DNA from: Syntrophobacteria bacterium
Lineage (GTDB): Bacteria; Desulfobacterota; Syntrophobacteria; JARFUL01
Direction: 5' to 3'
Assembly (NCBI GenBank): GCA_029289015.1
Contig: JARFUL010000122.1
Span: forward strand, 1-5,395
DNA length: 5,395 bases
Part shown: positions 1 through 5,389 of the stretch, piece by piece
Numbering within the stretch: the first letter of the stretch is position 1
How the letters are laid out: the number at the start of each line of letters is the position of its first letter
Translations under genes and position numbers: made by a program
The notes under the pieces: generated by a model
The model's database searches: none
Told to the model about the DNA's origin: nothing
The model's input: the letters and a program-made list of their open reading frames with translations, nothing else

Positions 1-6
1 GGAGTG

Positions 7-57
7 CCGCCTAATTTTTTGCGTCCCACCATTAGTTCAAAAAAGGAGGTTAGCCGG
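7..57 (+). promoter_or_regulatory. Possible structured 5' leader with a bulged Shine-Dalgarno-like motif
   Basis: TTTTTTG at 15-21 is perfectly complementary to CAAAAAA at 38-44. Just outside it, 7-9 and 11-14 can pair with 55-57 and 50-53, leaving one C-C mismatch. The five bases GGAGG (45-49) are left as a bulge on the 3' side. GGAGG lies inside a full anti-16S match, AAGGAGGT (43-50), yet no ATG, GTG or TTG follows at usable distance; the RRM gene begins 30 bases later and has its own site at 70-73. The element could be a leader controlling the RRM gene, a ribosome standby site, or partly the terminator of a gene left of the window. The pairing is seen; the function is inferred and the 5' edge may be cut off. 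Confidence 0.35.
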
Positions 58-64
58 TCGTCTC

Positions 65-73
65 AGGGGGGAG
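65..73 (+). promoter_or_regulatory. Ribosome binding site of the RRM gene
   Basis: A G-rich run ending in GGAG (70-73) sits 7 bases before the ATG at 81. It is less perfect than the AAGGAGGT at 43-50 but correctly spaced. The reading frame upstream of 81 reaches a TAG at 51-53 with no other start codon, so the ATG at 81 is the only possible start for this frame. Confidence 0.6.
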
Positions 74-80
74 TATAGCA

Positions 81-353
81 ATGGCTAAAAAGATCTATGT
101 CGGCAACCTTCCCTTCAGTTCAACAGAGGAGGAGGTACGCGAGCTCTTCGAGCGTTTTGGCACGGTTATCTCGGTAAAACTGATCACCGACCGTGAGACC
201 GGGAAGTTCAGAGGCTTCGGGTTCATAGAGATGGCTTCCGACGAGGCCGATGCCGCGATCGAAGCGCTGAACGGCACCGAGTTCGCCGGCCGCAACATAC
301 GGGTCAACCAGGCGAGGGAGAGAGGGGCCGACAGGGGCAGGCGCTACTACTAG
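81..353 (+). CDS. RRM-domain RNA-binding protein
   Basis: This is a 90-residue cytoplasmic protein consisting almost entirely of one RNA recognition motif. RNP2 is IYVGNL at residues 5-10 and RNP1 is RGFGFIEM at 44-51; Tyr6, Phe46 and Phe48 are in the positions that stack on RNA bases. The fold ends near residue 78 and is followed by a short Arg/Gly-rich tail closing in RRYY, as in the short glycine-rich RNA-binding proteins of cyanobacteria and many proteobacteria. In cyanobacteria, members of this family are often cold-induced and affect RNA stability or translation; a similar role here is inference. The start is fixed by an in-frame stop at 51-53 and an RBS at 70-73. The gene lies 84 bp upstream of nfo on the same strand, with two hairpins in the gap. 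Family assignment is secure; the RNA targets are unknown. Confidence 0.96.
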   Translation: MAKKIYVGNLPFSSTEEEVRELFERFGTVISVKLITDRETGKFRGFGFIEMASDEADAAIEALNGTEFAGRNIRVNQARERGADRGRRYY

Positions 354-362
354 CCTGCTTTT

Positions 363-389
363 CGAGGAAGCCCAAGGGGCTGCCCCTCG
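363..389 (+). terminator. Hairpin after the RRM gene, possible weak terminator or processing site
   Basis: CGAGG (363-367) pairs with CCTCG (385-389), and inside it AGCCC (369-373) pairs with GGGCT (377-381) around a three-base loop. One side carries a 1-base bulge and the other a 3-base bulge. The hairpin begins 10 bases after the TAG of the RRM gene. No U tract follows, so classical intrinsic termination is doubtful. It could protect the 3' end of the RRM message or uncouple it from nfo. Confidence 0.4.
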
Positions 390-390
390 T

Positions 391-419
391 CCCGCGGTTC
401 CTGCCCGGGCTGCCGCGGG
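391..419 (+). repeat. Second GC-rich inverted repeat between the RRM gene and nfo
   Basis: CCCGCGG (391-397) is the exact reverse complement of CCGCGGG (413-419), with a 15-base loop that itself contains the palindrome GCCCGGGC (403-410). It starts two bases after the preceding hairpin and ends five bases before the nfo ribosome binding site. It lacks a U tract. Its position would allow it to influence access to the nfo RBS or to separate the two messages; this is inference. Confidence 0.45.
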
Positions 420-424
420 CCCGC

Positions 425-432
425 AAAGGAGG
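425..432 (+). promoter_or_regulatory. Ribosome binding site of nfo
   Basis: AAAGGAGG is a near-perfect Shine-Dalgarno sequence 5 bases before the ATG at 438. It settles the start in favour of 438 over the later in-frame ATG at 483. Confidence 0.85.
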
Positions 433-437
433 ACTGG

Positions 438-1289
438 ATGCCCCTTTTGGGAGCTCACGAATCCATAGGCGGCGGCCTGCACATGGCTTTCGAGCGGATC
501 CTGAAGGTCCGCGGGGAAGCGCTCCAGATATTCACCAAGAACGAGAGGCAGTGGCGCGCGAAGCCCATCACCGATGAGGCCCGAGACCTCTTTCGCAGGG
601 CCCACCGAGAGACGGGGCTCATGCCCGTGGCCTCCCACGACTCCTACCTTATCAATCTCGCGGCAACGGACAAGAAGAAGCTCAGGCTCTCCATCGAGGC
701 CTTCACCGATGAGATAGACCGCGCGGGAATCCTAGGGATACCCTTTCTGGTAAGCCACCCGGGCTCCCACCTGGGAAGGGGTGTGAGCGAGGGGCTCAAG
801 CAGTTCACCGCAAACCTCGACAGGGCCATTGAGGCATCGAGCCACCCCGGGGTAACGGTTCTCATAGAGTCCACCGCGGGCCAGGGCACCAACCTGGGCT
901 CAACCTTCGAGGAGGTGGCGTATATCCTGGGGAAGAGCCGCTACCCCGAAAGGCTCGCGGTCTGCCTGGACACCTGCCACATCTTTGCCGCGGGCTACGA
1001 CATCCGCACCCCTGAAACCCATGCAAAGACCATGAGCCTCTTCGACGCCGCGGTGGGCCTCGATAGAGTAAAGTTCTTCCATCTGAACGACGCGAAGGGC
1101 GAGCTGGGCTCCCGCATCGACAGGCACGAGCACATAGGCAAGGGCAAGATCGGGCTCGAGGGGTTCAGGCTGCTGCTCAACGACCCCAGGTTTGCGGGTC
1201 ACCCCATGGTGCTGGAAACCAAAAAGGGGCCCGACCTCGCGGAAGACGCGGAGAACCTGAGGGTGCTCAGGTCCCTCATAAAGGGTTGA
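438..1289 (+). CDS. nfo: Endonuclease IV (AP endonuclease, deoxyribonuclease IV)
   Basis: This 283-residue zinc enzyme of base excision repair cuts the DNA backbone 5' to abasic sites and removes blocked 3' ends. Its length matches E. coli Nfo (285). The family signatures appear in order: GAHES (5-9), HDSYLINLA (67-75), VSHPGSHLG (105-113), IESTAGQGTNLG (143-154), CLDTCHIFAAGYD (176-188), FHLNDAKG (214-221), GSRIDRHEHIGKGKIG (224-239) and LETKKG (259-264). All nine residues matching the trinuclear metal site are present: His67, His107, Glu144, Asp178, His181, His215, Asp228, His230 and Glu260. The protein is therefore expected to be active. The ATG at 438 follows a strong RBS and leads straight into the first conserved strand. 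The gene converges with the minus-strand operon. Transcription from the RRM promoter is possible; no separate promoter is obvious. Confidence 0.98.
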   Translation: MPLLGAHESIGGGLHMAFERILKVRGEALQIFTKNERQWRAKPITDEARDLFRRAHRETGLMPVASHDSYLINLAATDKKKLRLSIEAFTDEIDRAGILGIPFLVSHPGSHLGRGVSEGLKQFTANLDRAIEASSHPGVTVLIESTAGQGTNLGSTFEEVAYILGKSRYPERLAVCLDTCHIFAAGYDIRTPETHAKTMSLFDAAVGLDRVKFFHLNDAKGELGSRIDRHEHIGKGKIGLEGFRLLLNDPRFAGHPMVLETKKGPDLAEDAENLRVLRSLIKG

Positions 1290-1492
1290 GCCCGTTTCCT
1301 GCCCTCCCGCGCGGTCCTGTTTTCAGCTCCGGTAATACCTGCAACTTTTCCTCAAAGAACAGTGCCCAGGCCTGCCACAATCCTTTTATCCAACAATGAC
1401 ACGCGCGTATCGGTGCGTCGGGGTTTCAGGAATTGCGCGGGGGAACGCGGGAAACTTTATGCGAAGAGGAGCCCGGGCGCCGCGGGAGAGCT
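1290..1492. other. Convergent intergenic region without a recognisable gene
   Basis: These 203 bases separate the end of nfo from the end of the minus-strand operon. I see no convincing coding frame, tRNA, or hairpin followed by a U tract. The base composition is locally less GC-rich (about 1330-1400) than in the flanking genes, as expected for non-coding DNA. A small palindrome, CAGGCCTG, lies at about 1367-1374. The only strong structure is the inverted repeat at the right edge, listed separately. Confidence 0.7.
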
Positions 1493-1512
1493 CTAGGAGG
1501 CTCTCTCCCGCG
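1481..1512. terminator. Strong inverted repeat at the convergent gene ends, possible bidirectional terminator
   Basis: CGCGGGAGAG (1481-1490) is the exact reverse complement of CTCTCCCGCG (1503-1512), giving a 10-bp GC-rich stem with a 12-base loop. The loop contains the TAG stop of the minus-strand LAB_N gene, and the right arm lies inside its last codons. The position between convergent genes fits a shared transcription end. Neither side has a good U tract, so it may act as a 3' stabilising or Rho-assisted structure instead. Confidence 0.5.
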
Positions 1513-1786
1513 CCCTCTTCTTGTAGATGAGGGTGAGGTTCCTGAAGTAGATGAAGGTGCCGCAGGACTGGCCCAGGATGAAGATGGGATCGCGGATGTG
1601 GATCGCGTAGGCCAGAAGGATCGAGCTACCCGCTATGGAGAGAAACCAGAACTCTATGGGCACCACCGACTCCTTGCGCCGCTCGGATGCTATCCACTGG
1701 ATCACGAACCTCAGGGTGAACATGAGCTGTCCCGCAAGCCCCAAAATTATCCAAAAGTCTACGGCTTCCTTAATCTTGGCTATCAT
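1493..1786 (-). CDS. LAB_N-family small membrane protein (lipid A biosynthesis N-terminal domain)
   Basis: This 97-residue inner-membrane protein is predicted to have three helices, at about residues 11-31, 44-64 and 67-86, and ends in a short basic tail. It shows the signatures of the domain also found at the N-terminus of some lipid-A-disaccharide synthases: a Gly-x-x-Gly-Gln start (GLAGQLMFTLRFVIQW, 16-31), the SERRKESVVPIEFW block (34-47), and DPIFILGQ followed by FIYFRNL (66-84). No LpxB catalytic part is attached, so it is a stand-alone version. Such proteins commonly sit beside a family 2 glycosyltransferase, as here, and probably help move or present a lipid-linked sugar; that role is inference. 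The ATG at 1786-1784 with AGAAGG 6 bases upstream is preferred to the TTG at 1801. It overlaps the glycosyltransferase gene by 17 bp, implying coupled translation. It appears to be the last gene of the operon. Confidence 0.9.
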   Translation of the reverse strand: MIAKIKEAVDFWIILGLAGQLMFTLRFVIQWIASERRKESVVPIEFWFLSIAGSSILLAYAIHIRDPIFILGQSCGTFIYFRNLTLIYKKRARERAS

Positions 1787-2519
1787 CTGGACCCTTCTCA
1801 ATGGTGTAGTTAAGACGCCTCTTCTTCATCCAGCACACGGCCAGAAGGTCAGCAAAGGCCCTGAACATCCGGCTGCGGGTGGAGTATTTGGAGATGCCCT
1901 GAACCCTGGGGTGGTGGGGAACGTCCACCTCCTTCACCTCAAAACCTTCCAGCCTGAACAGGGTGGGGAGAAACCTGTGCATCCCGTCGAAGAGCTTTAT
2001 CTTTTTCAGGCACTCTCTCCTGAAGACCCTGAAACCGCAGGCCGAGTCCGCGATATCCTCCCCAGAGACCCGGTTGCGGACCCAGTTGGCCACCCTGGTG
2101 GAGATTCTCTTCATGGACGGGTCCTGGCGGACCCGCCTCATCCCGGTGGCCATGTCTGCCTCGCCCAGCGCGCCAAGGAGAAGGGGGATGTCCCTGGGGT
2201 CGTTCTGGAGGTCCGCGTCCAGGGTGATTATCACCTCGCCCCTGGCCGCGCCGAAGCCTGCGTCTATGGCCGCGGACTGGCCGAAGTTCCGGGAAAACCT
2301 CAAGACCCTGACCCGGTGATCCTCCCTCGCGAGCCGGTCCATTATCCGGGGCCCGAGGTCCGTGGACCCGTCGTCCACCATTACGATTTCAAAGGGCTCT
2401 TTGAGCTCCTCGAGCGTCGCGACGGCCAAACCCACCACCCCCTCGATGTTCCCCGCCTCGTTGTACACGGGGAGCACCACGGAGTACTTGACTTCACTGT
2501 CTCGGCCGGGGTTGTTCAT
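1770..2519 (-). CDS. Family 2 glycosyltransferase, polyprenyl-phosphate sugar transferase type
   Basis: This 249-residue GT-A enzyme resembles dolichol-phosphate mannosyltransferase and the GtrB/ArnC group, which pass a sugar from a nucleotide donor to a polyprenyl phosphate at the cytoplasmic face. Motifs in order are VVLPVYNEAGNI (14-25), VDDGSTD (48-54), FSRNFGQSAA (75-84), the metal-binding LDADLQNDP (100-108), CGFRVFRRE (161-169), HRFLPTLF (181-188) and HHPRVQGISKYS (202-213). Unlike GtrB or ArnC it has no C-terminal pair of membrane helices. An amphipathic stretch at 217-231 followed by a basic KKRR may hold it at the membrane. The neighbouring LAB_N protein could supply a membrane anchor. 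The longest frame opens at TTG (2525), but the ATG two codons later (2519) is preferred; its RBS is weak. It follows the lipoprotein gene after 22 bp. The sugar and acceptor cannot be read from the sequence. Confidence 0.93.
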   Translation of the reverse strand: MNNPGRDSEVKYSVVLPVYNEAGNIEGVVGLAVATLEELKEPFEIVMVDDGSTDLGPRIMDRLAREDHRVRVLRFSRNFGQSAAIDAGFGAARGEVIITLDADLQNDPRDIPLLLGALGEADMATGMRRVRQDPSMKRISTRVANWVRNRVSGEDIADSACGFRVFRRECLKKIKLFDGMHRFLPTLFRLEGFEVKEVDVPHHPRVQGISKYSTRSRMFRAFADLLAVCWMKKRRLNYTIEKGPDDSQD

Positions 2520-2541
2520 AGTCAATCCAGGGGGCCGCGGC

Positions 2542-3129
2542 CTACTGCCTGGGCTTGGGCATCCTCTTTATGATCTTTGCCAGGACCTCCCTGGAGATCT
2601 CCTTGAGCTCGGGCTTGATCACCCAGAACTCCTTCTCTTCCCCCGAGGTGTACTGCCAGACTATCCTGCCGGTCGCGGCCTCCACCAGCTTTAGCACGAT
2701 CTCCACCTTCGCGAACTTCCGCTTGCCCGAGGTCTCGTAGGTCCACGCGGTGACCTCGGTGACAACAAAGGTGTCCGCGCCCAGCTTCTCGCCGAGCTTC
2801 ATGGAGAGGGCCTGGGAAGCGGAGCCCTGGCTCTGAATATCCTCCACTATCCTGAGGAGCTCCGCGCTGCTCACCCCCTTGATCATGTCCGGGTCCACCA
2901 CCTTGATTCCCCAGGCCTGGATCTCCACAGAGGTCTGCTGCTCCACCACCCTCCGGGCCGCGGTGAAGCTCCCCAAAACCGTGGGGAGAACCGCGACTGC
3001 CCTGGGTTCGTACCTCTTCAGGCCCACATCATAGGTGGCCGCGGTAAACCTGGCGCACGAGCCCACGAGCGCCGCAAGGACAAGGGCCAAAGCCCCTTTC
3101 AAAAGGAATGTTATTGACCGACGTGTCAT
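2542..3129 (-). CDS. Predicted lipoprotein of unknown function, possibly GNA1162/CsgG-like fold
   Basis: The 195-residue product starts with a basic MTRR and a hydrophobic stretch, then a lipobox-like LVGSC with Cys25 as the predicted lipidated residue. Position +2 is Ala, not Asp, so outer-membrane sorting by the Lol system is expected in a diderm. The mature part has strand AVAVLP (45-49 region), a helix and GIKVVDPDMI (74-83), the segment KLGADTFVVTEVTAW (111-129), a strand pair ending in EAATGRIVWQY (150-160), and a basic C-terminal helix (174-192). The order 'VLP... GADxxVxxxV... xxATGxxxW' is reminiscent of periplasmic lipoproteins of the CsgG, LpoB and DUF799/GNA1162 type; I offer this as a fold guess only. 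The ATG shares bases with the TGA of the upstream GTPase gene (ATGA), and GGAGG lies 7-8 bases upstream inside that gene, so the two are probably translated together. Lipoprotein status is likely; function is unknown. Confidence 0.82.
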   Translation of the reverse strand: MTRRSITFLLKGALALVLAALVGSCARFTAATYDVGLKRYEPRAVAVLPTVLGSFTAARRVVEQQTSVEIQAWGIKVVDPDMIKGVSSAELLRIVEDIQSQGSASQALSMKLGEKLGADTFVVTEVTAWTYETSGKRKFAKVEIVLKLVEAATGRIVWQYTSGEEKEFWVIKPELKEISREVLAKIIKRMPKPRQ

Positions 3130-5357
3130 CTGGCAACCTCCAAAAGCTTATCATTCTCGAGGTCCGTCCGTATCCGGCCCGACATCTCCCCCACCCGCCG
3201 GCCGAGCCGGTCGCATTCCCCCTTCAGCCTGTTCAGCCCCTCCACCAGCTCCCGGGTCCCGGTCCCGCTCCCCTCGAGAGACCGGATGAGAGACTCCACC
3301 TGGGAGATCACCAGCCCCGCCCTTACCTCGAGCTCCCGGGAATAGGACCTGCCCGCGTCCTCCAGGAGACGGTACAGGTACGCGAACTTGATGTTCTCCC
3401 TGAAGTCCAAAAAGGCCCTGCGGAGCTCCTTTTTCACCTCCGCCTTGGCCAGCCTGAGCCCCTCGTCCCGGGGCGCGTCCAGGGAGGGTTTTTTACCCGT
3501 GATCCTGCCCCATATCGTCAGGAGGAGCCGCCTGAACCCCTTGGACCCTATCCTCAGGGCCACCCTCCCCACGTCCACGCCCTCGAGGTTCACCGCGTCG
3601 GAAAGGAGCGGCATCCTCAGCGGCGCGGGAGCCACCTCGCCAGGCTCGTCGTGGTCCTGGGGGGCCGCGGTATTGAGCCCCAGGGCCGCGAGGGGCTCCC
3701 GGTAGCTCTTCAGCCCCTCGAGGAACACGGTCCACAGCGACCTCACCGATTCGCTGAGGCCCTTAAGGGCCGCTTGGGACTGCTCGCGGCAGAACCCCGC
3801 GACCCGGACGTTCACCCGTTCCACCAGCGCGCGGTGCATGGCCTCCCTGAAATCCCTGAACACCTGGTACATGCGGATGGGAAGAGGTCTTTCCCGTGCT
3901 TCATCGTCTTCGGAAGAGACCTTGTCGTTTGCCTGGTAGGAGTCTATGAAGGCCCCGGTCTCCTCCATGAGCGGGCCGTGGGGCGCGAAGAGCCGGTCCA
4001 CCTCCCTCGCGATCTCCCCCTTGAGCCCCTCCTTTACCCCGTCGACCCCCCGCATGAGCCCGCCCAGGGCCTTGGCCTGGGCCCCCTTCAGCCTGTTGAG
4101 CGCGTCCTCGATGGACTTTATCTCGCCGAACTCCTTCTCCGCCAGGTTGACCGCGGATGAACTCCACGCGCCCATGGACTGGACCACGAGCTCCATCCTC
4201 TTGAGCGCGTGCTCCAGTATTATCCTGTTTCTCCTCGCGCCCAGCTCCCCCTGAAGGTCGCTGAGGAAGCTGGCGAACCCCTCGCGGGAGAGCCCGTCGA
4301 GCCCCGCGGTCTCCCACCCCGCGACCCTGATGGAGTCACGCTCGGAGAGAAGCCCCTCTTCCCTCAGGTGGCGGGCAAGCTCCTCCAGCGCGGAGAAGGA
4401 GTAGACCCGCTCGGTCTCTATGAGCCGCGCAAGCTCGCCTTCGAACCTGGCTACCGTGTCGGCCACCTCGTCCGGGTCCTGGTGGTCGTCGAGGTCGAGG
4501 TTCAGGACGAAGAACGCGGACCCGGTAAGCCCCAGCCCCTTGAGGGTCTCTACCAGGGTCAGGTCCGCCTCCCTGAGCCCCACCCGGGAGCCCACCACGT
4601 AGATCAGGAGGTTGCAGTCGAGGAGGTGCGCCTGGAGCCTCGCTAGGTGGTGGGGGTTCGGGGAGTCGGCCCCCTGGCAGTCGCTCAGCTCCAACCCTTC
4701 GGCCAGCCAGCGCGCGGGGAGCGTGAGGAGCACGTCCTCCAGAAAGACCGCGCTGGGCTCGTCGCCCACCAGGTCGCGGTGCTCCCCTACCCTCTCTCCG
4801 GACAGCTCCAGCACAGGGTCCTTGAGGAACTGCGCCACGTGGTCGTAGCCCTCTATCAGATTCAGCGCGTGGATGAAGGAGGGGTCGAACCTGCCCTCTT
4901 TGCTCAGGATGTCGCGGTCTAGGCCGCCCAGGAACTCCCCGGCCTCCCTCCTGAAGGATGGGTCCTCTATGTCTGCCGCGGCGCTCAGCACGTCTCCCCC
5001 GGGAAGCGCGACAAGGGAGCGCGCGAGCTCTCTGTTCACCTCTTCGAGGCTCTTGAACCTCACCGTCGCACGGGGCTCATCCCCCGCGACGATCCTGGTG
5101 ATGAACGCGGTGATTACCCCCGCGCCCCGCTTGAGAAAGTCGCGCTGGAGGAGCGCGTTGGCAAGGGTGGACTTGCCCGCCTTGACCGTGCCTGCCACCG
5201 CTATCTTCAGCGTATCTCCGGCAAGGGAGTTCCGGGCCGACACAAGGAGCTCTTCCCACCCCCCGGGCGCGCCCAGCGGCCTAAACTCCTCGAGGAGGCC
5301 CTCCAGCTCCTCAAGCACGGATAAGACCTCGCCGGACAATCCTTTGTGCGGTCCCAT
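3126..5357 (-). CDS. Dynamin-like GTPase with an atypical G4 motif
   Basis: This is a 743-residue large GTPase. After a short helical N-terminus comes the P-loop GTVKAGKST (G1, 56-64), the switch I region VITAFITRI with Thr83 as probable G2, then an unusually long segment before G3, LSDCQGADSP (225-232, DxxG at 226-229). The expected NKxD is replaced by FVLNLDLDD (283-291), and a G5-like YSFSAL follows (319-324). The remainder is mostly helical, with likely coiled coils at about 370-455, 495-555 and 630-743, as expected of a dynamin stalk. An acidic, Pro-rich linker lies near 563-582. There is no clear membrane-spanning segment; a hydrophobic-basic stretch, FRRLLLTIWGRITGKK (608-623), could serve as a lipid-binding paddle. 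Family members bend, fuse or protect membranes, using GTP hydrolysis. The ATG at 5357 has GAGGGG 11 bases upstream, a long spacing. It is the first gene of the four-gene operon in this window. Confidence 0.88.
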   Translation of the reverse strand: MGPHKGLSGEVLSVLEELEGLLEEFRPLGAPGGWEELLVSARNSLAGDTLKIAVAGTVKAGKSTLANALLQRDFLKRGAGVITAFITRIVAGDEPRATVRFKSLEEVNRELARSLVALPGGDVLSAAADIEDPSFRREAGEFLGGLDRDILSKEGRFDPSFIHALNLIEGYDHVAQFLKDPVLELSGERVGEHRDLVGDEPSAVFLEDVLLTLPARWLAEGLELSDCQGADSPNPHHLARLQAHLLDCNLLIYVVGSRVGLREADLTLVETLKGLGLTGSAFFVLNLDLDDHQDPDEVADTVARFEGELARLIETERVYSFSALEELARHLREEGLLSERDSIRVAGWETAGLDGLSREGFASFLSDLQGELGARRNRIILEHALKRMELVVQSMGAWSSSAVNLAEKEFGEIKSIEDALNRLKGAQAKALGGLMRGVDGVKEGLKGEIAREVDRLFAPHGPLMEETGAFIDSYQANDKVSSEDDEARERPLPIRMYQVFRDFREAMHRALVERVNVRVAGFCREQSQAALKGLSESVRSLWTVFLEGLKSYREPLAALGLNTAAPQDHDEPGEVAPAPLRMPLLSDAVNLEGVDVGRVALRIGSKGFRRLLLTIWGRITGKKPSLDAPRDEGLRLAKAEVKKELRRAFLDFRENIKFAYLYRLLEDAGRSYSRELEVRAGLVISQVESLIRSLEGSGTGTRELVEGLNRLKGECDRLGRRVGEMSGRIRTDLENDKLLEVAR

Positions 5358-5389
5358 ATTCTATCTGTCCCCTCGGTAAACCGGGTGAG

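Noticed and set aside
11..21. T tract at the left edge as the intrinsic terminator of an upstream gene
   Set aside because: The bases that would form the preceding hairpin are outside the window, so it cannot be tested; the same T tract pairs perfectly with the A tract at 38-44.
120..638. Minus-strand open frame of 172 codons across the RRM gene and the start of nfo
   Set aside because: It is antisense to two clearly recognised genes and crosses their intergenic hairpins; no family features.
1367..1374. CAGGCCTG palindrome in the convergent gap as a terminator for nfo
   Set aside because: It gives only a tiny stem without a proper loop, and no U tract follows.
2533..2542. Perfect 10-bp palindrome GGCCGCGGCC between the lipoprotein and glycosyltransferase genes
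   Set aside because: It is too short to form a stable hairpin with a real loop, and CCGCGG-type strings recur throughout this GC-rich window, so chance is the simplest explanation.
1635..2573. Plus-strand open frame of 312 codons opposite the glycosyltransferase
   Set aside because: It is a low-complexity Pro/Gly/His-rich translation opposite a gene with all GT2 motifs, and it has no RBS; an antisense shadow.
3108..4160. Plus-strand open frame of 350 codons inside the GTPase gene
   Set aside because: Its translation is rich in Pro, His, Arg and Leu with no domain pattern. It lies antisense to a gene with clear GTPase motifs, and such long open antisense frames are common in GC-rich coding DNA.
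4209..4922. Several plus-strand frames of 60-145 codons opposite the GTPase domain
   Set aside because: All are antisense to the conserved G3-G5 part of the GTPase and show biased, motif-free translations.
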